DNA of 41,479 nucleotides. Source: Candidatus Methylomirabilota bacterium. GTDB lineage: Bacteria > Methylomirabilota > Methylomirabilia > Rokubacteriales > CSP1-6. The notes below the pieces were generated by a model. It was not told the DNA's origin. It did no database searches and worked only from the letters and a program-made list of their open reading frames with translations. Positions 1-8,121 of the stretch are shown one piece after another; position 1 is the first letter of the stretch; each line of letters begins with the position of its first letter. The DNA is taken from contig DASTYT010000073.1 of NCBI GenBank assembly GCA_035764725.1, positions 1 to 41,479 of the forward strand. The letters are read 5' to 3'. The position numbers and the translations under genes are program-made.

Positions 1-383
1 GCGTTCGAGCGCCCGCCCACGCCTTCCACCGCGCGATCGATGTAGCCGGGCCCCCACTTGTCCGTGCCCTTGAAGAGCATGTGCTCCTGGAAGTGCGCGT
101 AGCCGAGCTCGTCCGGCTTCTCGTAGCGCACGCCCACCCCGACCCAGAGGTAGACGGCGACGATGTCGGAGGCGCGGTGGTCCTGGTAGATGAGACGGAG
201 GCCGTTCGGCAGCTCCGTGCGCGTGGGCGGCGGAAGCTCGCCGCGGGCCGCCGTCGCGGCGGGGTTCGCCGCGGGCAGGACGGGCGTTCCCGCCGGCTGG
301 CCCGCGCAGCCGGCGAGCAGGGCGCAGAAGCCGAGGACGGCGCGCGCGCGCAGCCCGCGCCCGGACGAGGACCGGGGGATCAC
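1..383 (-). CDS. M16 zinc peptidase, lipoprotein (N-terminal part, cut by window edge)
   Basis: About 127 residues are present, reading off the left edge. The start is GTG at 383. The N-terminus is a lipoprotein signal: a basic stretch, a short hydrophobic run and the lipobox LLAGC, followed by a low-complexity Pro/Ala linker. The M16 (insulinase/pitrilysin-like) domain starts around residue 53 (ELPNGLRLIYQDH) and carries the inverted zinc motif HFQEH followed by MLFKGT, the HxxEH signature of this family. M16 proteins are clan ME zinc endopeptidases; bacterial ones often work as pairs, so a second M16 gene may lie beyond the edge. I infer anchoring in a membrane facing the periplasm. There is no Shine-Dalgarno sequence; a perfect TATAAT ends 7 nt before GTG. 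Family assignment is secure, substrate unknown. Confidence 0.88.
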   Translation of the reverse strand, partial: MIPRSSSGRGLRARAVLGFCALLAGCAGQPAGTPVLPAANPAATAARGELPPPTRTELPNGLRLIYQDHRASDIVAVYLWVGVGVRYEKPDELGYAHFQEHMLFKGTDKWGPGYIDRAVEGVGGRSN

Positions 384-390
384 GCCGGGG

Positions 391-396
391 ATTATA
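391..396 (-). promoter_or_regulatory. -10 box (TATAAT) for the M16 gene, possibly leaderless
   Basis: On the minus strand this reads TATAAT, 7 nt before the GTG start of the M16 gene. It also contains the TAA stop of the upstream SDR gene, so it could be chance. No clear TTGACA lies 16-18 nt upstream. With a normal -10 to start distance, transcription would begin at or next to the start codon. Confidence 0.4.
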
Positions 397-1087
397 CCGT
401 CACCGCGGCGCCGGTCACCGCATCTGCGGTATCGGAGGCGAGGAAGGCGACGACCCGCGCCACCGACGCCGTCGAGACCCAGCCGGAGCGATCGGCGTCG
501 GGCATGGCCTTCCGGTTGGCCGGCGTGTCCATGGTGCTCGGCAGCACTGCGTTCACCGTGATGCCGTGCGCGCGCACCTCCTGGGCGAGCGCCTGGGTGA
601 GGGTGATCACGGCCGCCTTCGAGACCGTGTAGGCGATGAAGCCGCCCTGGGGCGGGATCACCGCCCGGGAGGCGATGTTCACGATGCGGCCCCAGCGCGC
701 CCGCGTCATCTCGGGCAGCACGGCGCGGCAGCCCACCACGGCGGTGGTGAGGTTGAGCGTCATCATGCGGTTCCACTCGGCCAAGGGCGTGGAGGCGAGG
801 TCCCCGCCCGCGAAGCCGCCCACCGCGTTGACGAGCACGTCGACCCGGCGGTGCCGCGTGGCGATGTCACCCACGTACGCGTTGACGGCGGCCTCGTCGG
901 CGAGATCGCAGGGCTTCATCTCGACCCGCGCGGCCTCCCCGGGGGCCAGGCGCGCCTGGAGCGCCGCCTGCTCGGCAGGAACCACGTAGGGCACGCAGAC
1001 CCGGGCGCCGGCGCCGAGGAAGGCGAGGACCATGGACTGGCCGAGGGCGCCGGTGCCGCCGCTGATGACGACGACGCGATCGCGCAC
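392..1087 (-). CDS. SDR-family NAD(P)-dependent oxidoreductase
   Basis: A 231-residue classical short-chain dehydrogenase/reductase, normal in length. The Rossmann nucleotide-binding motif is GGTGALGQ (residues about 10-17), the NAG-type motif appears as NAVGG near residue 88, the catalytic Ser sits in NIASRA near residue 139, and the active-site Tyr/Lys in YTVSK near residue 153. The start is GTG at 1087, 2 nt after the stop of the pterin dehydratase gene, so the two are probably co-transcribed and coupled. The motifs give a carbonyl/alcohol redox reaction; the substrate cannot be read from the sequence. A role in pterin recycling (quinonoid dihydropteridine reductase is also an SDR) is suggested only by the neighbour and is speculative. 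Confidence 0.85.
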   Translation of the reverse strand: MRDRVVVISGGTGALGQSMVLAFLGAGARVCVPYVVPAEQAALQARLAPGEAARVEMKPCDLADEAAVNAYVGDIATRHRRVDVLVNAVGGFAGGDLASTPLAEWNRMMTLNLTTAVVGCRAVLPEMTRARWGRIVNIASRAVIPPQGGFIAYTVSKAAVITLTQALAQEVRAHGITVNAVLPSTMDTPANRKAMPDADRSGWVSTASVARVVAFLASDTADAVTGAAVTV

Positions 1088-1089
1088 GA

Positions 1090-1422
1090 TCAGGGCGCGG
1101 CAGGGAGATCGGGCAGCCGCCGGTGGGGCGGCGCGGCCGCGAGCTCGCTCATGCGCGCGGCGAGGGAGAAGTCCAGCTCGGTGAGCCCGCCCGCGTCATG
1201 GGTGTTGAGGTCCACGGTGACGCGGTTCCAGACGTTGAACCATTCCGGGTGATGCTCCAGGGCCTCGGCGGCCTGGGCCACCTCGGTCATGAATCCGAAG
1301 GCGGCCACGAAGTCGGAGAAGGTGAACTCGCGGTGTAATTTGCCTCCCTTGATGGTCCAGCCCGGGAGGTCGCGCAGGCGCGCGCTCACGTGATCCGCGG
1401 AGAGCTTCGGCGGCGCGGGCAT
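1090..1422 (-). CDS. phhB: 4a-hydroxytetrahydrobiopterin dehydratase (pterin carbinolamine dehydratase)
   Basis: 110 residues, the usual size for PCD/DCoH. The family motif is clear: EALEHHPEW, then a conserved aromatic/Val region, then LNTHDAGGLTELDFSLA, including the active-site His pair and the THxxGGLT block. The enzyme dehydrates 4a-hydroxytetrahydropterin made by aromatic amino-acid hydroxylases. No hydroxylase is in this window, and stand-alone PCD genes are common in bacteria, where some act in molybdopterin-related chemistry. The ATG at 1422 lies 4 nt after the stop of the upstream ParB-domain gene, and the SDR gene starts 2 nt downstream, making a tight three-gene unit. Confidence 0.93.
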   Translation of the reverse strand: MPAPPKLSADHVSARLRDLPGWTIKGGKLHREFTFSDFVAAFGFMTEVAQAAEALEHHPEWFNVWNRVTVDLNTHDAGGLTELDFSLAARMSELAAAPPHRRLPDLPAAP

Positions 1423-1426
1423 GGCC

Positions 1427-2338
1427 CTAGCCCGCCGCCGGCGCGGCCATGATGCCGGCGCGCTGCACGTCCTCGTAGCGGACTTTGGAGGTGTCGAACT
1501 CCTCCAGGTTGGCCACGAGCTTCTTGAACGTCTGCTCGAACGTGGGCAGCGTCTTCCGCTGGCGGGTGAGCGGCGTCGTCCGCGCCAGGACGTAGTTCTT
1601 CACATAGGGATGGTTGATGCCCCGCTTCTTGATCTTTGCCACGACCTTGCCGAGCGCCTCGTCGGCCTCCGCGACCATGTCGGCGCGCTCCTCGCGCTCG
1701 CCGAGCGTCTTCGGGAAGTGGCCCTTCAGGAACTTGTCCACGCGGCGCAGGATGGGCGCGAAGGCGCCGCCCGAGAAGCGCTTGTTCCGCTCGTAGAGCA
1801 GGCCCAGCGTGATGAAGTGGGGCGCCTCGAACTGGAAGGCGTAGGCCTCTTCGCCGCGGTCGGGCTCTTCTTTCACGAGACCCTTGTACATGCGGATGAC
1901 CTCGAGGGACTTCTCCTTGAGGTTGTGGGCCTTCTCGGTGTTCAGGGCGAGGATCTGGTACGCGACCTCGGGCTCCACCACCACGATCGCCGGCACCATC
2001 TTGGCCTTGAGCTTCTCGAGGACGATTCGCCGGTGATTTCCATTTGGCGTCCAGTAGCGGCCGGGCTCGGGCGACATCACCACGATCGGGTCGACGAATC
2101 GGTCGACCTTCTTCACGCACTCGAGCAGGCGCTTGACGTGCGCGGGCGAGGGATCGCGCTGATAGGGCGTCGCGTCCACCTTCGCGGCGGGCAGCAGGCA
2201 GAAGATCTGCCAGTGATCCCCCACCGGCTCGCGGTAGATCGTCAGCACCGCGCCACCGTCCTGCTCGACCTGCTCGGCCAGCTTCAGCGCCGGCTTCGGG
2301 GGCTCCGCGTCGTCGGGAAACACGCTCCACCGCGCCAT
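1427..2338 (-). CDS. ParB/Srx-fold domain protein of unknown role
   Basis: 303 residues. A ParB-type N-terminal domain is visible at about residues 55-125: PYQRDPSPAHVKRLLE, then PIVVMSPEPGRYWTPNGNHRR, matching the pattern of a substrate/nucleotide loop ending in GxHRR. The rest is Lys/Arg/Glu-rich, mostly helical and unlike the DNA-binding half of chromosomal ParB; no helix-turn-helix is recognisable. It is not next to a parA gene, so a partitioning role is unlikely. Stand-alone proteins with this domain can be nucleases, CTPases or regulators. The start ATG has an excellent Shine-Dalgarno (AGGAGGTG) 4 nt upstream. It leads the unit with phhB, the SDR and perhaps the M16 gene. Confidence 0.75.
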   Translation of the reverse strand: MARWSVFPDDAEPPKPALKLAEQVEQDGGAVLTIYREPVGDHWQIFCLLPAAKVDATPYQRDPSPAHVKRLLECVKKVDRFVDPIVVMSPEPGRYWTPNGNHRRIVLEKLKAKMVPAIVVVEPEVAYQILALNTEKAHNLKEKSLEVIRMYKGLVKEEPDRGEEAYAFQFEAPHFITLGLLYERNKRFSGGAFAPILRRVDKFLKGHFPKTLGEREERADMVAEADEALGKVVAKIKKRGINHPYVKNYVLARTTPLTRQRKTLPTFEQTFKKLVANLEEFDTSKVRYEDVQRAGIMAAPAAG

Positions 2339-2365
2339 GCCACACCTCCTGGGGTGATCGCGGTC

Positions 2366-2371
2366 ATTATG
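2366..2371 (-). promoter_or_regulatory. -10-like box (CATAAT) before the ParB-domain gene
   Basis: CATAAT on the minus strand, 27 nt before the ParB-domain start codon, leaving room for the strong Shine-Dalgarno. The same -10 variant appears in the promoter of the epimerase gene at 17550. No good -35 element is seen. Confidence 0.4.
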
Positions 2372-2376
2372 CCCGA

Positions 2377-2391
2377 CGCGCGGGCCGCGCG
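2377..2391 (-). terminator. Short GC hairpin after livM
   Basis: Perfect 6-bp inverted repeat (CGCGCG, 3-nt loop) just downstream of the livM stop and upstream of the ParB-domain promoter-like box. There is no U-tract, so it is at best a weak or factor-assisted end of the liv operon. Confidence 0.3.
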
Positions 2392-2398
2392 ATAGGCG

Positions 2399-3412
2399 CT
2401 ACACGGACGCCTTCGCGGCGACGCCGGCACCCCCGGCGCTCCGGGCGGCGCGGCGAGCGAGCGCGGCGCGCAGGCTTCCGTAGATTCCGTCGGGCAGGAA
2501 AATGATGAAGATGATCAGCAGCAGGCCGTAGATGGTGTCGGCCATGCCGAGGAGCTTGAGCCCGAACAGGATGCGGAGGAATTCCGACAACGCGGTGGTG
2601 AGCGCGGTGCCGACGAGCGGTCCGAGCAGCGTGTACATCCCGCCCAGCACCACCGCGAACACGATCTTGAGCGAGACGCCGATGCCGGCCAGGGTCTCGG
2701 GGTTCACGTAGGCGATGGCCTGGGCGTAGAGGGACCCGCCGAGGGCGGTGAGCGCCGCCGAGAGTACGGTGATACCCAGCTTGAAGCGTGTCACGTGGAT
2801 GCCCACCGACGCCGCCGCGGTCTCATCCTCGCCGATCGACTCAAGCGCCGCGCGCGCCATGCTCCGGTCCACCCGGTGCCAGATCCAGAGGCCGATGAGG
2901 AACATCGCAAGGCTTCCGTAGTAGAAGACCTGCTTGCTGCCGTACTGGACGGCCCAGAGGGAGTCGCCGCCCGCGCTGCGGAGGGTGAGGCCCAGGGAGC
3001 CCGCGGTCCAGTCGCGCTCGGCGATGATGAGAAGGCGGATCACCTCGCCCACCGCGAGGGTCACGAGGCCGAAATAGTGGCCGACCACGCGGAACCGGAA
3101 GCATGGGAGCCCCACCACCACCGCCAGGAGCCCGGCGAGGATCATGCCCGCCACCGCGCCCAGCCACGGCGTGACCCCGTAGACGTTCCAGAGGAGCACC
3201 GTGGCGTAGGCGCCCACCCCGAGGAAGGCGCCGTGGCCGAGGGAGACGAGCTGGAAGCGACCCATCAGCGACCACGCGCTGCCGATGAAGGACCAGATGA
3301 AGATCTGGATGGTGACGTGTAGCACGTACTGCCGGTAGCCGCCGAGCGGGATGAGTGGCTGGAGCAGGAGGACGAGGAGGAGGGCGCCGGCGAGAACGCG
3401 GCCGCGGGTCAC
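2399..3412 (-). CDS. livM: Branched-chain amino acid ABC transporter permease LivM
   Basis: 337 residues, normal for LivM. About nine hydrophobic segments; the family features MGRFQLVSLGHGAFLGVGAY (residues about 48-67), VTLAVGEVIRLL and ALGGSLYAQAIAYVNPETL are present. It forms the membrane channel with LivH. The open frame runs further upstream, but the start taken is GTG at 3412, which overlaps the livH stop as GTGA and is followed at once by a first membrane helix; the upstream extension is Arg/His-rich translation of livH in another frame. Last gene of the importer operon. The Ala-rich C-terminal tail is not conserved. Confidence 0.93.
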   Translation of the reverse strand: MTRGRVLAGALLLVLLLQPLIPLGGYRQYVLHVTIQIFIWSFIGSAWSLMGRFQLVSLGHGAFLGVGAYATVLLWNVYGVTPWLGAVAGMILAGLLAVVVGLPCFRFRVVGHYFGLVTLAVGEVIRLLIIAERDWTAGSLGLTLRSAGGDSLWAVQYGSKQVFYYGSLAMFLIGLWIWHRVDRSMARAALESIGEDETAAASVGIHVTRFKLGITVLSAALTALGGSLYAQAIAYVNPETLAGIGVSLKIVFAVVLGGMYTLLGPLVGTALTTALSEFLRILFGLKLLGMADTIYGLLLIIFIIFLPDGIYGSLRAALARRAARSAGGAGVAAKASV

Positions 3413-4275
3413 TGGCGCCTCGCCAGGATGCCGCCGGGGCGGATGAAGATCATCACGATGAAGATCACGAAGGCGATCACGTAGCCCATCTCGGTGGACA
3501 TCACCACGCCGCCCACCGCAATCACCTCGCTCATGATGAAGGACGCCACGAAGGCGCCCACCATGTTCCCCAGCCCGCCGAGCACGCACACCATGAACGT
3601 CAACGGCCCGAACTGGCCGCCGAAGAACGGGTGCACCGCGTACTGGAAGATCAGCAGCGCGCCGGCGAGGCCGGCCATGAGCCCACCCACTGCGGAGGTG
3701 ACGACGTAGATGCGCTGCGGGCTCGCCCCCATCAGCGACATGGCCTCACGGTCCTGGGAGACGGCCCGGATCGCGGTGCCGATGTAGGTGCGGGTGAGGA
3801 AGAGGTAGAGGCCGATCACCGCGAGGATGGAGATCCCGAAGGGAATGAGGCGGGTGGCGGGGATGAAGATGCCGCCGATCTCCCAGGACGGCAGGGAGAG
3901 CCGGACCGACCGGTGGTCGGTGGTCCAGAGAAGCGTGGCCGCCGACTGCACGAAGAAGAGCAGCCCGCCGGTGGCGAGGAGCTGGTTGACGGGCGGGCTC
4001 GTGAGGATGGGCGAGATGATCAGCAGGTGCACGGCCACGCCGAGCAGCGCGCCGACTCCAAGGGAGACGAGTCCAGCGGCCCAGAACGGCCAGCCGTGCA
4101 CGGTCACCAGGAAGTAGATCGCGTACATGCAGAGCATGACGAGATCGACGTAGGCGATCCACACGATGTCGAGCACGCCGAAGATCAAGTTGAGGCCGAG
4201 GGCGAGGAGGGCGATGACACCGCCCAGCAGCACGCCGTTGACCATCGCCTCCACGAGGAAGATCGGATCGATCAT
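3409..4275 (-). CDS. livH: Branched-chain amino acid ABC transporter permease LivH
   Basis: 288 residues, typical of LivH. The N-terminus MVNGVLLGGVIALLALGLNL is the classic first helix; later the conserved cytoplasmic segment TAIRAVSQDREAMSLMGAS, which contacts the ATPases, and GGLGNMVGAFVAS are seen. About eight membrane segments. The start ATG at 4275 is 2 nt after the livF stop; the 3' end overlaps livM by 4 nt, so the pair is translationally coupled. The transported substrate could be branched-chain amino acids, amides, urea or aromatic acids; the Liv family alone does not settle it. Confidence 0.93.
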   Translation of the reverse strand: MIDPIFLVEAMVNGVLLGGVIALLALGLNLIFGVLDIVWIAYVDLVMLCMYAIYFLVTVHGWPFWAAGLVSLGVGALLGVAVHLLIISPILTSPPVNQLLATGGLLFFVQSAATLLWTTDHRSVRLSLPSWEIGGIFIPATRLIPFGISILAVIGLYLFLTRTYIGTAIRAVSQDREAMSLMGASPQRIYVVTSAVGGLMAGLAGALLIFQYAVHPFFGGQFGPLTFMVCVLGGLGNMVGAFVASFIMSEVIAVGGVVMSTEMGYVIAFVIFIVMIFIRPGGILARRQ

Positions 4276-4277
4276 GG

Positions 4278-4982
<705 letters not shown>

Positions 4983-4994
4983 GTCAGGCGGCGG

Positions 4995-5726
4995 TCACGC
5001 GAGGACGAGCTTCTCGCCGAGGTAGGCCTCGACCACCTTGGGGTCCTCGGCGACCTGCTGCGGCGTGCCTTCCGCGATCTTCTCGCCGTGGTCGAGGACC
5101 ACGATGCGGTCCACCACCCGCATCAGCGTGGCCATAATGTGCTCGACCCAGACGATGGTGATGCCGAGCTCGCGGCGGATACGCTTCAGGAGCTCGGCGG
5201 CATCGTGCATCTCGGACGGGTCGAGGCCACCGAGGCTCTCATCGGCGAGGAGAAGCTTGGGGCGGGTGGCGAGCGCCCGCGCCAGCTCGAGCTTCTTGAG
5301 CCCGCCCGCGCCCAGGAGCGCGGTGGACGCGGCGGGATCGGTGGGTAGTCCCACCAGGGCCAGCGTCTCGCGGGCGTGCGCGCGTGCCTGCGCCTCGGTG
5401 CCCCGCTGGCTTGCGCCGTAGTGCGCGGCGACCGCCACGTTCTCCAGGATGGTGAGCTTGCGGAACGGCCGGGGAATCTGGAACGTGCGCGCGATGCCCT
5501 TGTGGCAGATCCGATCGGGGGTGAGGCCGCCGATCTCGGCCCCGCCGAAGGTGATGGAGCCCGCGGAGGGCAGGAGGGCTCCCGAGATGCAGTTGAACAG
5601 CGTGGTCTTGCCCGAGCCGTTGGGGCCGATGAGTCCCAGGATCTCGCCCTCGCGCACCTCCATCGAGACCTCGTTGAGGGCGGTGAAACCGCCGAAGCGC
5701 TTGGTGAGGCGGGAGACGGTGAGCAT
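4995..5726 (-). CDS. livG: ABC transporter ATP-binding protein LivG
   Basis: 243 residues. Walker A is GPNGSGKTT (about 34-42), the LivG-typical stretch GIARTFQIPRPF follows, and the conserved H-loop is WVEHIM. The ABC signature is unusual: GAGGLKKLELARAL in place of the usual LSxGQ-type sequence, and Walker B is LLLADES. Both are variants within the LivG/LivF group, so activity is likely. The start ATG at 5726 has no recognisable Shine-Dalgarno; the preceding 50 nt hold a strong GC hairpin between this gene and the binding-protein gene, which may set a lower expression level for the membrane part of the importer. Confidence 0.93.
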   Translation of the reverse strand: MLTVSRLTKRFGGFTALNEVSMEVREGEILGLIGPNGSGKTTLFNCISGALLPSAGSITFGGAEIGGLTPDRICHKGIARTFQIPRPFRKLTILENVAVAAHYGASQRGTEAQARAHARETLALVGLPTDPAASTALLGAGGLKKLELARALATRPKLLLADESLGGLDPSEMHDAAELLKRIRRELGITIVWVEHIMATLMRVVDRIVVLDHGEKIAEGTPQQVAEDPKVVEAYLGEKLVLA

Positions 5727-5737
5727 GGGGCGGGGCG

Positions 5738-5769
5738 GGGCCGGGGCGCCCGACCGCGCGCCCCGGCCC
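5738..5769 (-). other. Intercistronic stem-loop between binding-protein gene and livG
   Basis: A perfect 12-bp GC-rich inverted repeat (arms 5738-5749 and 5758-5769) with an 8-nt loop, lying between the binding-protein stop and the livG start. There is no U-tract. Hairpins in this position in other importer operons protect the 3' end of the abundant binding-protein mRNA or partly terminate transcription. Similar hairpins are at 13828-13866 and 20028-20043. Confidence 0.7.
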
Positions 5770-5780
5770 GTCCGGTCAGA

Positions 5781-7121
5781 TCAGCCGCGCGCGGCCCACG
5801 GCGAGGACGCCGGGAGCGGGAGGATCGGCGCCGCCGTCGACACCGACTTCGGGAACACCACCTCGAACTTCCCCTCATGCACCTGGAACACCACCGGGAA
5901 CGCGCGCTCGTTCTGGCCGCGCATCGGGTTGCCCTCGGGAAGGAACTTCACGCCGTAGCCCATCATCGTGCCGCCCTCGGGGATGTCGGTCTCGCGCGCC
6001 GCCTTCGCGAGCGCGTCGGGCCCGAAGCCGCCGTGCTTCTGGATGGCGCGGGGGAGGACATCGTTCAGGAGGATCCAGAGGTTGTTGAAGCCCATCGAGA
6101 CGTGCGGCGCGATCGCCCTGGCGTCCATGTTGGGCTCGAACTCCTTCTGGAACCGCTTGACCATCTCCGCGGTGAGATCGCCCACGCCGGACTTGAGCTT
6201 CTTGGGATCGAGGAGCTGCGAGGCCACCGGGTCCACGGAGTGGAATGCCTCGATGTCGGCCACCCCGAAACTCTCCTTCAGCTTGTCGATCTGGCTGTGT
6301 CCGGCGCCGTGGCCCAGGTAGGCCTTCACGCGGAGTCCCTGCTCCTTGGCCTGGCGCAGGAACAGGGCGATGTCGGGGTTGTAGCCGGTGTGGAAGAGCA
6401 CGTCCGGACGCTGCGAGCGGAGCTTGGTGACGAGCGCCGAGAGATCGGGCGCCTGAATCGAATAGCCTTCCTTCAGCACCACGTTCATGCCCTGCTTCTT
6501 CGCTTCCGCCTCGTTGGCCGCGGCCACGCCGGTGCCGTAGGGGCCGTCCTCGTAGATGATGGCCGCGCGCAGGTCCTTCGGCGCCGCCTTGAGCCGCTCC
6601 TGGGAGAAGGCGGCGATGTACTGCACGGAGATGGCGCCGAAGAGGCCGCCGTTGGGCTGCGGGCGGAACGTGTACTGGAGGTTCCGGTCCTTGAAGACGG
6701 CGTCGGAGATCGCGGTGGTGATCCAGAGGAAGCGCTTCTGCTTGTCTACTCTTTCCGCGAGGGGCACGGCGTGAGCGCTCGAATAGACACCGGCGAGGAC
6801 GTCGACCTTCTCCACGTTGAGCAGCCGCTCCGCCTCGTTGATGGCGATCTCAGCCTTGGACTGGCTGTCGCCGTCCACGCGGACGATCTTGTGCTTGCCG
6901 AGCACGCCGCCCTTCTCGTTCACGAGGTCGATGATCATCTTCGCGCCGCGCCAGCAGTTGAGCGAGCCGGCGGCGGAGAATGGCCCCGTGTGGTCGAAGA
7001 GAATGCCGATCTTGATCGTGGGAGCCTGCGCATGGGCCCGCAGCACCCACGGCCCGACGGCGGTGCCGGCGGCCGCGGCCCCGGTGGTAGCGAGGAACTG
7101 GCGACGCGAGATGACGCCCAT
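5781..7121 (-). CDS. Branched-chain/amide-type ABC transporter substrate-binding protein (Tat signal)
   Basis: 446 residues. The N-terminus has a twin-arginine signal: SRRQFL (residues 5-10), a hydrophobic Ala/Gly stretch and a cleavage site near AHAQ (about residue 30). The mature part is a type I periplasmic-binding (LivJ/Peripla_BP_6) fold beginning KIGILFDHTGPFSAAG. It captures the solute for the LivHMGF importer encoded downstream. The start ATG at 7121 was chosen over the longer open frame because of the Shine-Dalgarno GAGGAGG 7 nt upstream and the Tat signal that follows. Export by Tat implies folding with a cofactor or before export. The ligand is unknown. Confidence 0.92.
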   Translation of the reverse strand: MGVISRRQFLATTGAAAAGTAVGPWVLRAHAQAPTIKIGILFDHTGPFSAAGSLNCWRGAKMIIDLVNEKGGVLGKHKIVRVDGDSQSKAEIAINEAERLLNVEKVDVLAGVYSSAHAVPLAERVDKQKRFLWITTAISDAVFKDRNLQYTFRPQPNGGLFGAISVQYIAAFSQERLKAAPKDLRAAIIYEDGPYGTGVAAANEAEAKKQGMNVVLKEGYSIQAPDLSALVTKLRSQRPDVLFHTGYNPDIALFLRQAKEQGLRVKAYLGHGAGHSQIDKLKESFGVADIEAFHSVDPVASQLLDPKKLKSGVGDLTAEMVKRFQKEFEPNMDARAIAPHVSMGFNNLWILLNDVLPRAIQKHGGFGPDALAKAARETDIPEGGTMMGYGVKFLPEGNPMRGQNERAFPVVFQVHEGKFEVVFPKSVSTAAPILPLPASSPWAARG

Positions 7122-7254
7122 CGTGTGTCCTCCTCGGCGATGAAGAAGAGTGTCCGGGAATCGGCGGCACGCGCGCCCCATGGGACCGGGCGGCGTGGGC
7201 AGGAGAGTACAACGAAGCGCGGGCTTCCGTCCAGCCTCGCATAGACTGTCCAGG

Positions 7255-8121
7255 ATGTCCGGCCCGGCTCTGGCACTGGTCCTCTGCGCCGCCGCCATTC
7301 ATGCCGCCTGGAACGCGCTCGCCAAGCGGGCCCGGGCGCCCATGGCCTTCCTGTGGTCGTCCGTGGCGCTCGCCACCCTCGTGCTGTCGCCGCTGGGCCT
7401 CGCCTATCTCCCGGACGAGGGCGTCCCGGCGTCCGCCATGCCGTTTCTCGGCGCCACCATCGTCATCCACTTCGTCTACTTCTACGCGCTGGCCCGCGCC
7501 TATTCGGCGGGCGGCGACCTCTCGCTCGTCTACCCGGTCGCGCGCGGGCTCGGCGTGGCGCTCGTGCCCGTGGTCGGCGTGCTTCTGCTGGACGAGCGCC
7601 CTTCGGCGCTTGGCGCGGCCGGCATCGTACTCGTGATCGCTGGGATCGTCGCCATCGCGCTCGCATCGCGCCTCAGCCTCTCGCCTTCGGGGGGAGGGGG
7701 CAGGGTGAGGGGGCTCGGCTGGGCGCTCCTCACGGGATTGACCGTCGCCGCCTATTCCCTGGTCGATAAGGTCGGGGTCTCGCGGCTGCACCCGCTGCCC
7801 TATCTCGTCATTCTCGGCGCGGGGATGACGCTGCTGCTGGCGCCGCCGGTACTGCGCGACCACCACGCGCTCGTCGAGGAGTGGCGGGCGAACTGGCGCA
7901 CGATCCTGCTCGCCTCGTGCATGAATCTCACCAGCTACCTGCTCGTGCTCTTCGCCTTCCGCCTGGCGAAGACGGGTTACGTGGTGGCGGCGCGCGAGCT
8001 CTCGATCGTGCTGTCGGTGCTGATCGGGTGGCTGTGTCTCGGCGAGAAGAATCTGGGGCGGCGGCTCGTGGGCGCCGCCGTGGTACTGGCGGGCGTGGCC
8101 TGCGTGGCCCTCGCGCGCTAG
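7255..8121 (+). CDS. DMT-superfamily (EamA) transporter
   Basis: 288 residues, with two EamA repeats of about five helices each (ten in total). The first repeat has AAIHAAWNALAKRAR and YPVARGLGVALVPVVGVLLL, and the second YSLVDKVGVSRLHPLPYLV, ending in a typical LGEKNLGRRLVGAAVVLAG. Such proteins are inner-membrane carriers of metabolites or amino acids; the substrate is not predictable. The ATG at 7255 is chosen because the first helix follows at once; the ribosome site is poor, and a TAGACT box ends 7 nt before it. It is divergent from the importer operon and convergent with the VPLPA-CTERM gene, with which it shares the palindrome CTAG as both stop codons. Confidence 0.9.
   Translation: MSGPALALVLCAAAIHAAWNALAKRARAPMAFLWSSVALATLVLSPLGLAYLPDEGVPASAMPFLGATIVIHFVYFYALARAYSAGGDLSLVYPVARGLGVALVPVVGVLLLDERPSALGAAGIVLVIAGIVAIALASRLSLSPSGGGGRVRGLGWALLTGLTVAAYSLVDKVGVSRLHPLPYLVILGAGMTLLLAPPVLRDHHALVEEWRANWRTILLASCMNLTSYLLVLFAFRLAKTGYVVAARELSIVLSVLIGWLCLGEKNLGRRLVGAAVVLAGVACVALAR

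Noticed and set aside
1427..2338. Chromosome-partitioning ParB
   Set aside because: Only the N-terminal ParB-like domain is present, no DNA-binding half, and no parA or parS nearby.
5376..7244. Long plus-strand open frame opposite livG and the binding protein
   Set aside because: Antisense shadow with low-complexity composition; no ribosome site or homology.
8118..8121. Shared CTAG as a special regulatory site
   Set aside because: It is just the overlapping TAG stop codons of two convergent genes; a curiosity without evidence of function.
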